From: SIAJ01 sp036266155 | GTDB taxonomy: Bacteria; Planctomycetota; Planctomycetia; Gemmatales; Gemmataceae | Assembly (NCBI GenBank): GCA_036266155.1 | Contig: DATANR010000328.1 | Coordinates: 8,646 to 72,645, forward strand | Length of the DNA: 64,000 bases | Direction of reading: 5' to 3' | Program-made: the position numbers and the translations under genes | Part shown: piece by piece, positions 47,583-57,336 of the stretch | Position numbering within the stretch: position 1 is the first letter of the stretch | Layout: each line of letters opens with the position of its first letter | The notes under the pieces: generated by a model | Told to the model about the DNA's origin: nothing | Databases searched by the model: none | The model's input: only the letters and a program-made list of their open reading frames with translations

Positions 47583-48512
47583 ATGAACGTGATTGGCCGG
47601 CTTTTCGTGCTGACGGGCGGGTTCCTGATCCTTGCCAACGCGTATGGACAGGAGCCGGGTCAAACACCACGGCCACCGGTCACGGACCCGGTTCGCGAAC
47701 CGACGGAAGAAGAACTTGCTCGACTCGACAAGGAATTTCCCGAATTCTTCGCGGTTAAGGACGATGCGCCGTTCCCCTTGGCCGGCAACGTCATTGTCGA
47801 CGCCAAGAAACAGGGGCAGGCGATCCAGGAGGAACGGGCTTACGATTACGTGCTGGCCTTCGCCAAAAAGCAGCCGGCGGAGCGGATGGCGAAATATTCC
47901 CTCAAGGATGTGCCGATTGAGAACTTGTATCGACCGATTCGCTCGGACTATTTGCGCGAGTTGATCCACGTTGAGGGCCGTCTTTCGCTGGTTCAAACGC
48001 TAAAGCCGACGCCGGGCCTGGAATCACTTGAAAAGGTCGATCAGTTGTACGAGGCATGGATCATTCCGCAGGGATCGACTAAGCTAGTCTGTCTCGTTGT
48101 GTCGGAATTGCCGGAGGGCGTGACGCCGGGCGAGAATCAGAACAAAAGGGTGGCGTTCGACGCCTACTACTTCAAGCTCTGGCATTACGAAACACGCGGG
48201 GCCAAGGACGCGAAGGACCCGGAAAAGAAGCAATGGGAACGGGCGCCGCTGTTCCTCGGCAAAACCTTTGTTTTGCGTGGGGCTGCGACGGACGACACGA
48301 CTTATACGCCTGGCATGTTGATGGGCGTCGTGGGCGGCCTGGTGATCCTGGTGCTGGCGGGCGCTGGCATGGCCTTCTGGTTCCGCAAGGGCGATCAGGC
48401 GACGCGGTCGGCGGCCCGGCACAAGATCGAGAGCGGCGTAACTTTTGAAGACAACCCGGAGCCGGCTGGCGGCCCCGTGAACCGGATTGCGGATCAATTT
48501 CGTAACGAGTGA
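47583..48512 (+). CDS. Secreted/membrane protein in the Exb-like operon
   Basis: A 309-residue protein with an N-terminal signal (MNVIGRLFVLTGGFLILANA). The extracytoplasmic domain covers about 25-245 and is unrecognised (LARLDKEFPEFFAVKDDAPF, IENLYRPIRSDYLRELIHVEG, YEAWIIPQGSTKLVCLVVSELP). A C-terminal transmembrane helix follows (MLMGVVGGLVILVLAGAGMA, near 255-275), then a short basic tail inside the cell. It sits between exbD3 and the TonB-like toroid gene and overlaps neither. Its orientation places the large domain in the periplasm with the motor's output, so it may be an accessory or partner protein. The start lacks a strong Shine-Dalgarno sequence. Confidence 0.7.
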   Translation: MNVIGRLFVLTGGFLILANAYGQEPGQTPRPPVTDPVREPTEEELARLDKEFPEFFAVKDDAPFPLAGNVIVDAKKQGQAIQEERAYDYVLAFAKKQPAERMAKYSLKDVPIENLYRPIRSDYLRELIHVEGRLSLVQTLKPTPGLESLEKVDQLYEAWIIPQGSTKLVCLVVSELPEGVTPGENQNKRVAFDAYYFKLWHYETRGAKDAKDPEKKQWERAPLFLGKTFVLRGAATDDTTYTPGMLMGVVGGLVILVLAGAGMAFWFRKGDQATRSAARHKIESGVTFEDNPEPAGGPVNRIADQFRNE

Positions 48513-48559
48513 CCTGGGGCCGGCTCGACCGACCTCTGACCCCTGAAAGGGAGCCCGCT

Positions 48560-50125
48560 GTGGCAACCAAACCCGAGACGGAAGCCGTGGAGAATAACGG
48601 AAAACCCACCGGTAAGGGGGCCAACGTTATCCGCCGCGTCGAAGTGGCCGAGGAAGAAGCGGGCGCACGCGTACTCAACCGGCACCTGCCGGCCTGGGTC
48701 ATCAGCGGCGCGCTGCACGTCGTTATCATTGGCTTCGCACTGATCTTCCTGACCGGCAACAAGGAAGCCGAAGCGAAGAACAACGACTTGGTCACGACCC
48801 AGGTCGAGGAGCCGAAGGAAGACGACAAGAACCTCACTAACGAGGAAGTCGGCTTCGACCCGGACCTCGCGGCGGCCACGGACGCCAAGCGTGAAGAGGC
48901 CGTCAACGTCGACGCACCGGCTACCGAAGAAGCTGTCGGCCTGCCCGACCAGCCGAACGACACCGCTCCGCAGACGTCCCTCCAGGGCATCGGCGCCGGC
49001 TTCGACGGCGGTGCCGCGGCTGCGATGACGGCTGATCCGGGCCAACAAGCCGGTGCGGGCGGCGGCGGGGCCTTCACCGTTCCGGGTATGAAGGGCCGCA
49101 GCGGCGCGACCAAGGACAAGCTGCTCAAGTCGGGTGGCGGCAACGCCGAATCCGAAGCAGCCGTGGCTCGCGGCCTCGCGTGGCTCGCTCGCAAGCAACT
49201 CAAGGACGGCTCGTGGGAATACGACGGGTCGAGCAAGGACAAGGTGGCCGCCGTCGGCATGGCGCTGCTGCCGTTCCTCGCGGCCGGCGAGACGCACAAG
49301 TTCGGCACCAAGTACAAGAAGACGGTCGAGAATGGCCTGAACTGGCTGATGGCCCAAATCAAGTCGGGCAACGGCTCGCTCGGCACCACCAACATGTACG
49401 CTCACGCCATCGCCACCGTGGCACTGTGCGAAGCGGCCGGCATGACCAACGACCCGATGGTGAAGGCCAAGGCCACCCAGGCCGTCATGTTCATCGTCGG
49501 CGCTCAAGGCCGCAACGGCTCGTGGGGCTACACCGGCCCCGCCCCGAGCGAAGGCGACACCTCGATCGTCGGCTGGCAAATTCAGGCTTTGGCTTCGGCC
49601 AAGCTCGCCGGCATCAAGTTCGAGAAGGACAAGATTTACAAGGAAGCCAACAAGTTCCTCGAAAGCGTCTCGACCGACTCCGGCAGCAAGTACGGCTACC
49701 GCGAGAAGGGCGCGAGCCAAACCCTGACGCCGGTTGGCCTGTTGAGCCGGTACTACATGGGCGAGATGAACCCGCGGCACCCGGCCTACGGGCGCGGCGT
49801 GGACTTCCTCAAGCAGTTCCCCCCTCAGAAGGGGTACTTCGACATGTACTACTACTATTACGCGACGCAGGTCATTCACTTCTACGAAGGGCCGGACTGG
49901 CACAAGTTCTGGAACCCGAAGATGCGTGACATGCTGATCGACCTGCAGGAAAAGGGCGGCGGCGACGACCTCCGCGGTAGCTGGGCGAAGGATCAGGGCT
50001 TTATCGGCACCGCCTGCGGCCGATTGGGCACGACCTGCCTGGCGCTGTTGACACTCGAAGTTTACTACCGTCACCTGCCGCTTTACAAGCGTGACAATGG
50101 CGGGCTGGCGGAACTGGAGCGATAG
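48560..50125 (+). CDS. TonB-like N-terminal helix fused to a squalene-cyclase-like alpha-toroid
   Basis: A 521-residue protein. Residues 1-44 are cytoplasmic, and residues 45-66 (AWVISGALHVVIIGFALIFL) form a transmembrane helix containing S49-x3-H53, the S-x3-H motif that TonB uses to couple to ExbB/ExbD. An acidic linker (EEPKEDDKNLTNEEVGFDPD) and a Gly/Ala-rich region lead to a C-terminal alpha/alpha-toroid (about 185-521), with QW-like repeats in ARKQLKDGSWEYDG and GAQGRNGSWGYTGP. There is no TonB C-terminal domain. The toroid lacks an obvious DxDD cyclase motif, so it is probably a binding domain. It is the last gene of the exb-like operon. GTG 48560 is six bases after GGGAG; the frame is open to 48509. 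Confidence 0.8.
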   Translation: MATKPETEAVENNGKPTGKGANVIRRVEVAEEEAGARVLNRHLPAWVISGALHVVIIGFALIFLTGNKEAEAKNNDLVTTQVEEPKEDDKNLTNEEVGFDPDLAAATDAKREEAVNVDAPATEEAVGLPDQPNDTAPQTSLQGIGAGFDGGAAAAMTADPGQQAGAGGGGAFTVPGMKGRSGATKDKLLKSGGGNAESEAAVARGLAWLARKQLKDGSWEYDGSSKDKVAAVGMALLPFLAAGETHKFGTKYKKTVENGLNWLMAQIKSGNGSLGTTNMYAHAIATVALCEAAGMTNDPMVKAKATQAVMFIVGAQGRNGSWGYTGPAPSEGDTSIVGWQIQALASAKLAGIKFEKDKIYKEANKFLESVSTDSGSKYGYREKGASQTLTPVGLLSRYYMGEMNPRHPAYGRGVDFLKQFPPQKGYFDMYYYYYATQVIHFYEGPDWHKFWNPKMRDMLIDLQEKGGGDDLRGSWAKDQGFIGTACGRLGTTCLALLTLEVYYRHLPLYKRDNGGLAELER

Positions 50126-50149
50126 GCGCTACGCCGCAAGCGGCTTGCG

Positions 50150-50187
50150 AACCGGCCGGCCCATTTGGTCCGGCCGGTTTTGTTTTT
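50150..50187 (+). terminator. Rho-independent terminator of the exb/toroid operon
   Basis: The stem AACCGGCCGG (50150-50159) and CCGGCCGGTT (50170-50179), with a 10-base loop, is followed by TTGTTTTT. It lies 24 bases after the stop of the toroid gene. Confidence 0.9.
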
Positions 50188-50319
50188 GGACCGGTTCATT
50201 CTTCTCAGTTGGCAGACTCTTAGCCCCGTGTAAGGGGCTATAAAACCGCCTAAAAAAATCGGCCCGCATGCGATTTGTCTCGCATGCCAGCCGGTTCACA
50301 TTCTCGCCGACGAATCGCC

Positions 50320-53300
50320 TTAAGCGATCACCACCGTAATCTTGTCCGCCGCCTTGCTCAGCGTCGCCGTGCTCAGCAGCGTCATGTCCCAGGCCTTGAA
50401 ACTCAGCGTCGCCTTGGCCCCGGTCTTGGCGGTCGCCAGGGCCGTGAAGCGGAGTTGCGTTGTCGAGGACAGGTAGATCGGCTTGGTGATCTTCGTCCAC
50501 TTCACGCCGTCGGTGCTGTATTCCCACGTCCCGCCCTTCGGAGCCGAGACGTACACGCCGAGCGCCGCCTGCTCGACGTCCGACGCCGATGTACCGAGCA
50601 ACGTGGCCACGGTAACAGGCGCGCTCGTCGCGCCGGCCGCCACCGACGGCAGCGTCGGGTGGGCGGCCGTCATGATCGGGGCGGCATTGGCGATCGCCTT
50701 CTCCGTCGCGGTGCTGAAACTCGTGCCGGTCGCCGCGACCTTGGTTCCGAACGTTCCAGAAGTCTGGTCCCACGTGTGGTAGGTCAACTGGGCGTCGCCG
50801 TTGAAGCCGGCGGCGGGAACGAATTTCAGCTTGTCCGTCGGCCGCAGCAGCAGGGCTTGCGTGTCGTCCACGGTGCCGACCGCCTGCCAGCCGCCCTTGC
50901 CCGTGTTGAACTGCCAGGTGCCCGTACCGGTCGTGCCGCTGACCGCGATGCCGAAGTTCGTCTTGGTCGGGTCCGTTTCCTTGGCGAGTAGGCCGAGGAA
51001 CGACTTGACCGCATACGCTGCCGACCCCTTGGCGGTGAGCGAGATCGGCTTTAACACCGGATGGCCGTCGAAGTCGATGACCGGCGTCGCCTTGCCGACG
51101 ACGACCCAGGCGTGCTCGGTCTGGGCGCTGAACGCCAGGTCCGCCGGATTGCTGGCGTCGACCAGCGGCGTCACCGTCGTGTTGCCGTCCGACTCGTCCC
51201 AGGCGCGATAGGTAATGTCGGCGAAGCCCTTGCTGAAGGTCTTGATCGTCGACTTGCCCTTCGGCTTCACGTTGGGGATAAAGCGGATCTGCGTGGCCGC
51301 GTTATTGTCCAGCAACAGAGCCGAGCTATCCGAGACCGCCGGGAACGTGGTCCACGTGGTCCCGCTGTCGATCGTAAATTCCCAGTGGCCGTTCTTCGTG
51401 TCAAAGCCGGTGACGGCGATACCCATGGTGGTCCCGCCGTCGGGATCGCTCGCATGGGCGAGCAGCGTGCTGATCGGCACACCCGTGATCACCCCGCCCT
51501 TGGGCAGCGGGTTCTTGAGGATGGCCGGCAACAGCGGCGTGAACGACGTGTCGATGAGCGGCCGATCGTCCACCGACAGCACGTCGAGGTGGAACGTCGT
51601 GGTCACCGTATCCGTCCCACCGGCGTTGTCGTTGACCGTCACCGTGATGTCGACGGGGCCATGTGCATTGGCGACTGGTGTAAAGCTCAGCGTGCCTGTG
51701 GTGCTTCCCTGCGTGTACTGAATGCTCGGGTTGGGAATGATGCTTGTGTCGCTCGACGTGGCCGTGATCGTCAGCGTCTGGGCCGATTCGTTGGCCGGGC
51801 CCGCCGAGATGCCGGTCAGATTCGCCATCGTTAGCCCATTGTCTTCGGGGATCGTCATGTCGCCGATCGTGCCGATGGTCGGCTTGTCGTTGACTGGGTT
51901 CACCGTGAATGTGAACGTCGATTCGACGAACAGACCGGGTGTGTCAGTGGCGCGAATCTTGATCGACGCATTGCCGTTGCCGTCGGCAACCGGCGTCAGC
52001 GTGAGCATGTCGCCCGTGATCGATGCGGTCTGGAACAGGGCCGCGTTGCTGTCGCTGACGATCGTGTAGGTCAAAGACGCCGACGTTTGATCGGCATCAT
52101 TGAAGAACGCGCTCAGGTCGAGGTTGAACGCACCGGAGTCCTCGTTCACTTGCTGGTTGGGAATGCCGATCGTCGTCGGGGCCGTGTTGTGCGCGATCAA
52201 CACGGTCGTGGTGCTGCTCGCCGGGCCGAAGACGTTGTTGTCGGTCGCCGTCACCGTTAGCGAATAATTGTTCTGTAGGCCGGTCAAGCTATTCACCGTG
52301 ATCGCGCCGGTGTTGGCATCGATGGTGAAGTTGTTGCCCGGATCGCCAGCGGTGATCGAGTAAGAGATGCCGTCGCCTTCCGGATCGACGGCATGCACGG
52401 TGCCGATCAGTTCGCCGACGGTGATAGTCCCGGTCGGGAAGAAGCTGTACGGGTTCTGATCGAAGACCGGGGCATCGTTCACGGCCAAAAGCGTGACGGG
52501 AACGGAGTCCGAATCGGTCAGGGCGCCGCCGGCCCCCGTGTTGCCGCCGTCGTCGGTCAGGATCGTGAACGTGTCGCTGCCGTTGTAATTCAAGTCACCT
52601 TGATAGGTCATGCCGGCGAGAGCGGTATTCAGATCGGTCAAATTGCCGCTGGCCGTGACCGAGTGCGTGCTGTTGTTGTTGATCGTGACGCCGGCCACGC
52701 TCGGCAGCGTGACATTTCCGTGTAAAGCGCTCAGGGTGACGGACATGGCGCCGGTGCCGGCATCGATGTCGGAAATGCTCACCGTGCTCGCGCCCGTGAA
52801 AGCGAAGGGCGTGTCCTCGGTGCCAAACACGACGCCAGGGACGGTATTCACCGGCGCGTCGTTCGTCGGATTCACATTGATGAAGACGTTCTGGAAGTAC
52901 GTCAACGGCCCGCCGCTGCCGGAGCTGCCTTGATCGTCGACAAAAACGTTCAACAGATCGGTGCCGTTGTAATTCAGGTTGCTCGTGTAGGTCATGCCGC
53001 TCAAGGCGGTGTTCAGGTCGGCGATGGTGCCGATCGCGGTGGCCGAGCTGGTGCCGTTGCCGGCCACGAGCAATCCGCCCACCGGCGTGTATTGCAGCGT
53101 GCCGTGCTGAGCGGTCAACGTCAACCGAATGGTCGTGGCGTCCACGTCGCCGACGGTGATCTGGTTGCCGGTGGCCACGGAGAACGTCAGCGGCACATCT
53201 TCCTGAGCATTCTGGTCGCCCGGTACAACGTTGAACGGCGCATCGTCGATGGAGGCAACGCTGATGTTCGCCGAATCGGTGTCGCTTGCCGGGCTGCCGC

Positions 53301-56300
53301 CGGTGTTGCCGTTGTCGTTTGTCGTCATCCCCAGCGCGACGTTCCCGTTGAAGTTGGCGGTCGGGAAGTAAATGAAGCCGATGCTGTCGGCCAGCGTCGT
53401 GTTGATGGCCGTCATCGGCGCGGTCACCGAGACCGACGGGGAGTTGTTGCCCGTGATCTGGGTGCCGTCGACGCCGCCGGTGATGCCGCCGGTGATCCGC
53501 AACTTGCCCGCCGCGGCCGGAATGGTGAAGGTCACCGTGACGTTGGCGCTGCCCGCGTCGACGTCGGATACCGACACGCCAGGCAGACTGATGAACTCGT
53601 CCTCATTGGTCGAGAAGTTCGGCGGCAGCGTGTTCACCGGGGCGTCGTTGACGGCCGCGAGATTGATGGTGACGCTATCCGTATCGGACCACGGGCCGCC
53701 GCTACCGGTGTTGCCCAGATCGTTCGTGATGACTTGGACGGTGGCGGCCCCATTGTAATTGGCATCCGGCAGGAACTTCAGGCCCGCGATGGCGGCGTTC
53801 AAGTCGGCGATCGAGCCGTTGGCAACTACCAATGAGGTTCCATCCCCGGTGACGGTGAGGTTGGCGGTGCCGCTGAGCAGTAGAGTGCCGTGCGTCGACT
53901 GCAGGGTGAGCTTGACGCTGGCGGCGCCGGCATCGACGTCGCTGACGGAGATCAAGTTGCCGTTGGCGGTGGAAAAGACGAGCGTCGTGTCTTCCGTGCC
54001 CGACTGGGTCGCCGGCACCGAGTTCACTGGGGGATCGTTGACGGCAGACAGGTTGACGGTGACGCTGTCGGTATCGGTCTGGGCCCCGCCGCTGCCCGTG
54101 TTGCCCTGGTCGTCGGTCACGATTTGCACTGTCGCCGCGCCGTTGTAGTCAGCGGCCGGCGTAAACGTCAGCCCGTCCAGGCCCGTGTTGATGTCGGCGA
54201 TCGTGCCCGTGGCCACGACCGAGGCCGAGCCATTGCCCGACACGGTCAGATTCGTGGTGCCGCCCAGCGTCAAAGTCCCGTGCGTCGCCATCAGCGTCAG
54301 TTGAACGCTGTTGCTGCCGGCATCCACGTCGCTGATGGTAAGCAGATTGCCACCGCCGGAGGAGAATGTCAGGACGGTGTCCTCCGTGCCCGATTGCGTG
54401 CCGGGCGCCGCGTTCACCGGTGCGTCGTTGACGGCCGCGAGGTTGATGGTGACGGTGTCGTCGTCAGTGAGTGCGCCACCGCTGCCCGTGTTGCCCTGGT
54501 CGTCCGTCACGATTTCAACCGAAGCCGATCCGTTATAGTTCAAGTCGGGATTGAAAGTCAGACCCGCGAGGCCATTGTTCAGGTCGCCGATCGTGCCTGA
54601 AGCGACGATCGATGTGGTGCCGTTCCCGGACACCGTCAGGTTTGTGGTGCTGCCCAGGGTCAAGGTTCCGTGTGTCGCCGTTAGGGTGATCTGCACGGAG
54701 TTGCTGGCGGCATCCACATCGCTAATGCTGATGAGGTTGCTGTTGCCGCTGGAGAAGACAAGGGCCGTATCCTCGGAGCCGGCTTGCGTGCCCGGCACCG
54801 AGTTCACCGGCGCATCGTTCACGGCCGACAGGTTGATGGTGACGGTGTCTGTGTCCGTCTGCGCCCCGCCGCTGCCGGTGTTCCCTTGATCGTCGGTCGC
54901 GATCTTGACGGACGCGGCGCCGTTGAAGTCCGCGGCCGGCTGGAAGGTGAGACCATCCAAGGCCGTGTTGATGTTGGCGATCTTGCCGGTGGCGACTACG
55001 GAGCCGGTGCCGTTGCCAGTGACCGTGAGGTTGGCCGTCCCCCCGAGGGTCAGGATCCCGTTTGTGGTCGTCAGCGTCACCTTGACGTCGGCGCTGCCGG
55101 CGTCGACGTCGCTGATGCTGATGAGGTTGCCGTTGCCGCTGGAAAAGACGAGGGCCGTGTCTTCCGTTCCCGATTGCGTCCCTGGCACCGCGTTGACTGG
55201 GGCATCGTTCACGGCACTGATGGTGATGGTTGCCGTGCGGACGGCCCCGCCGAGGCCGGCGTTGGAGTTACTGGTCGACGCCTGGACCTGGAAGGTGTCG
55301 GAGCCGTTGTAATCCTGGCTCGGCGTGTATTTGAGATTCGCGTTCGCGTCGGCGTAGGTGATGAAGTCGCCGGCGCCGAGGGCCGTGGCGCCGTTGTACA
55401 GCGTGCCGTGCGTCGGCGCGGCAATGATCTTGACGTGTGTCACTTCCGCCCCGTCGGCGGCATTGCGGGTGAAGACGAGGCCGCTCGTGGTCTGCGTGTC
55501 TTCGGCGGTCGAGGCATCGGTGATCGAGGGGTCGTCGGCCACGGCGGCGACGGCGATGGTGACGTTGTCGCTATCTTGTTGCGCCGCCGAGCCGTCGTTG
55601 CTCGAATTGCCCTGGTCGTTCGTCAACACGTTCAGGGTGACGTTGCCGAAGGCATTGGCGGTTGGCGTAAACGTGAGACCGTTGGCATCCGCGAGCGTGG
55701 CATTGATGGCCGACATCGGCGCCGTGATGACCACCGACGCGGAGCTGTTGGTTGCGACCTGTCCGCTGGTGACTCCGCCCGAGACGCTTGTTGAGATATT
55801 GACCGTGCCGCTGTTGACGGAGAGGGTCACCTTAACGGTGTTGGTGAAGGCGTCCGGGTCGGAGACGGAAATGCCGGAGACGACCACCGGCGTGTCTTCC
55901 GTGGCCGCGATCGACGAACCTGGGACCACGTTCACCGGCGCTTTGTTCGAGTGAACCGGCGCGAATGCCAAGCCGCGAAACACTTTGTTTGTGCCCGCAC
56001 TGACGAGCGTTGTCGGGCTCCCCGAGATTGTGGCGTTGAAGGCGGCCGAGTCAGTGATTTTGACAATGCTGTTGTTCGTGGCCGTGCCGCTGGTCACGTA
56101 AATGTCTGCGTTCGACCCATTCACCTGGGCGACAAGTCCCGTGTAGATCCCGGCCACGGTCCCACGAGCCGTCCACGTTGAACCGTCCCACGAATACTTC
56201 TCCAACCCGGCGGTTTGGTCGGCCACGTACATCGTGTCCAGTCCGGCCACGGTGGCGTCCCGGTCGAGCAGATAGAACTGATACTCGTTGGCGCCGTTGC

Positions 56301-57042
56301 CGGTGGCCGAAATCAACGTGCTCGACTGACCGGTCGTGGTGGGCACGCCGCTGCCGACGGTGCTGACGCCAATAAACCCGGCCGAAGCGCTGCTCGAATA
56401 GAGTTGGTTGCCGAAGATGCCGATCGCGCGAACATTCGATGGCGTGGCACTGATCGATGTCGTCGTCGTGCCGCCGAGTAGGACATAACGAACGCCGCCG
56501 TTGCTTGCGGCTGTTCCGGAGGTCCAGAAAGCGGTGCCGTCCACGGATGTCGCGCTGCGAAGGTTGTTGGCGGTGTAGCCGTCGGCAAAGTGCGTCGTCG
56601 AGTTGATGTTGCCGAAAGCATCGACTCGACCGACAACGCGGTCGGCAGCCGAGGCGACCACGCCACTCGTCCCGACAGTCGAGTCGTATCCGACGATTAC
56701 CAAATATTGGCCATCGGTGGAACGAGTGAGCAGCCCTGCCGATGTCGCCGTGCCGCTGTCCGTGATCTTGACGTTCGCTCCGGACGTTGCCGTCGGCAAT
56801 GGATTGCCGCTGGCGGTCGTATTGCCGACGTTGACCGGCGTCCCGTCCGTCTTGAATTCGTCCAGGAACTCAGCGGTGGCCGCACTCGTCGGCGCCGCGG
56901 TGCCATCGCCCATGCGCAAGGCAACCAGGTTGCCGGGGGTGAACTGGGCCGGTACCGTCCGCTCTTCCAGGTTTTGAATCCGCAAGCGGGATGACTTCGA
57001 GCGTGTTTTGAGCGTGGGGCGAGCGAACAAGCGACGGAGCAT
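50320..57042 (-). CDS. Giant secreted protein with cadherin-like (tandem-95-type) repeats
   Basis: A 2240-residue secreted protein. The N-terminus carries the LExRxVPAQ signature (RIQNLEERTVPAQ). Residues about 35-310 are a beta-rich domain (possibly beta-propeller, DGQYLVIVGYDSTVG). A long array of about 100-130-residue beta-sandwich repeats follows, with NDAPVN, GTEDTALVFSS, SISDVDAGS and DDQGNTGSGG motifs, typical of bacterial cadherin/VCBS-like repeats that bind Ca2+ and mediate adhesion. At least ten repeats are visible. The last 350 residues have a different beta-rich pattern (GITGVPISTLLAHASDPDGG). The start at 57042 follows GGAAGG by five bases; the frame is open to 57135. Four repeats have exactly 390-base units. 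Likely an adhesin or S-layer-type cell-surface protein. Confidence 0.85.
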   Translation of the reverse strand: MLRRLFARPTLKTRSKSSRLRIQNLEERTVPAQFTPGNLVALRMGDGTAAPTSAATAEFLDEFKTDGTPVNVGNTTASGNPLPTATSGANVKITDSGTATSAGLLTRSTDGQYLVIVGYDSTVGTSGVVASAADRVVGRVDAFGNINSTTHFADGYTANNLRSATSVDGTAFWTSGTAASNGGVRYVLLGGTTTTSISATPSNVRAIGIFGNQLYSSSASAGFIGVSTVGSGVPTTTGQSSTLISATGNGANEYQFYLLDRDATVAGLDTMYVADQTAGLEKYSWDGSTWTARGTVAGIYTGLVAQVNGSNADIYVTSGTATNNSIVKITDSAAFNATISGSPTTLVSAGTNKVFRGLAFAPVHSNKAPVNVVPGSSIAATEDTPVVVSGISVSDPDAFTNTVKVTLSVNSGTVNISTSVSGGVTSGQVATNSSASVVITAPMSAINATLADANGLTFTPTANAFGNVTLNVLTNDQGNSSNDGSAAQQDSDNVTIAVAAVADDPSITDASTAEDTQTTSGLVFTRNAADGAEVTHVKIIAAPTHGTLYNGATALGAGDFITYADANANLKYTPSQDYNGSDTFQVQASTSNSNAGLGGAVRTATITISAVNDAPVNAVPGTQSGTEDTALVFSSGNGNLISISDVDAGSADVKVTLTTTNGILTLGGTANLTVTGNGTGSVVATGKIANINTALDGLTFQPAADFNGAASVKIATDDQGNTGSGGAQTDTDTVTINLSAVNDAPVNSVPGTQAGSEDTALVFSSGNSNLISISDVDAASNSVQITLTATHGTLTLGSTTNLTVSGNGTTSIVASGTIGDLNNGLAGLTFNPDLNYNGSASVEIVTDDQGNTGSGGALTDDDTVTINLAAVNDAPVNAAPGTQSGTEDTVLTFSSGGGNLLTISDVDAGSNSVQLTLMATHGTLTLGGTTNLTVSGNGSASVVATGTIADINTGLDGLTFTPAADYNGAATVQIVTDDQGNTGSGGAQTDTDSVTVNLSAVNDPPVNSVPATQSGTEDTTLVFSTANGNLISVSDVDAGAASVKLTLQSTHGTLLLSGTANLTVTGDGTSLVVANGSIADLNAAIAGLKFLPDANYNGAATVQVITNDLGNTGSGGPWSDTDSVTINLAAVNDAPVNTLPPNFSTNEDEFISLPGVSVSDVDAGSANVTVTFTIPAAAGKLRITGGITGGVDGTQITGNNSPSVSVTAPMTAINTTLADSIGFIYFPTANFNGNVALGMTTNDNGNTGGSPASDTDSANISVASIDDAPFNVVPGDQNAQEDVPLTFSVATGNQITVGDVDATTIRLTLTAQHGTLQYTPVGGLLVAGNGTSSATAIGTIADLNTALSGMTYTSNLNYNGTDLLNVFVDDQGSSGSGGPLTYFQNVFINVNPTNDAPVNTVPGVVFGTEDTPFAFTGASTVSISDIDAGTGAMSVTLSALHGNVTLPSVAGVTINNNSTHSVTASGNLTDLNTALAGMTYQGDLNYNGSDTFTILTDDGGNTGAGGALTDSDSVPVTLLAVNDAPVFDQNPYSFFPTGTITVGELIGTVHAVDPEGDGISYSITAGDPGNNFTIDANTGAITVNSLTGLQNNYSLTVTATDNNVFGPASSTTTVLIAHNTAPTTIGIPNQQVNEDSGAFNLDLSAFFNDADQTSASLTYTIVSDSNAALFQTASITGDMLTLTPVADGNGNASIKIRATDTPGLFVESTFTFTVNPVNDKPTIGTIGDMTIPEDNGLTMANLTGISAGPANESAQTLTITATSSDTSIIPNPSIQYTQGSTTGTLSFTPVANAHGPVDITVTVNDNAGGTDTVTTTFHLDVLSVDDRPLIDTSFTPLLPAILKNPLPKGGVITGVPISTLLAHASDPDGGTTMGIAVTGFDTKNGHWEFTIDSGTTWTTFPAVSDSSALLLDNNAATQIRFIPNVKPKGKSTIKTFSKGFADITYRAWDESDGNTTVTPLVDASNPADLAFSAQTEHAWVVVGKATPVIDFDGHPVLKPISLTAKGSAAYAVKSFLGLLAKETDPTKTNFGIAVSGTTGTGTWQFNTGKGGWQAVGTVDDTQALLLRPTDKLKFVPAAGFNGDAQLTYHTWDQTSGTFGTKVAATGTSFSTATEKAIANAAPIMTAAHPTLPSVAAGATSAPVTVATLLGTSASDVEQAALGVYVSAPKGGTWEYSTDGVKWTKITKPIYLSSTTQLRFTALATAKTGAKATLSFKAWDMTLLSTATLSKAADKITVVIA
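53642..55201. repeat. Four in-frame 390-bp coding repeats within the giant protein
   Basis: Equivalent motif positions (the D-A-P-V-N segment, read on the minus strand) fall at 53642, 54032, 54422, 54812 and 55202, each exactly 390 bases (130 codons) apart. The preceding unit (53239) is 403 bases away, so the exact periodicity is limited to this block. Confidence 0.8.
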
Positions 57043-57244
57043 GGGGGCCTTCCCAAGGGGTGAAACGGTAGCGTCCGCGCAGCGGCGGCGGAGAGGGCTG
57101 GATTGAGGCGAGTTCTTCGGGCCTATTCTCAACAATTCAGACGGTGCGGAACAGGATTGGACGCGATTATGAGTGACAATTCACGTTTCCTTCACAGAAC
57201 AATTCCGGATTTCCAACAAAAGCGCAAATCGCCGTCCGAGGCTT

Positions 57245-57313
57245 GTAGCTGAATTCGTGAGAATTCAGAAGCCCCGCCAAGTGCCAGAACTGAATTCTTA
57301 CGAATTCAGCTAC
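57245..57313. repeat. REPIN-like doublet, family A
   Basis: A forward unit (57245-57268) and an inverted copy (57290-57313), each beginning or ending with GTAGCTGAATTC, separated by 21 bases. It lies between the start of the giant gene (on its upstream side) and the 3' end of the YggS gene. Confidence 0.85.
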
Positions 57314-57336
57314 ACCATCCGGTTTTCCAACTTGAC

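Noticed and set aside
52930..53835. 301-codon and neighbouring rightward frames opposite the giant gene
   Set aside because: They repeat with the same 390-base period as the real minus-strand repeats, so they are shadows of the cadherin-like coding repeats.
53642..55201. Periodic repeats considered as a CRISPR array
   Set aside because: The units are 390 bases, coding and in frame, with no short repeat/spacer alternation.
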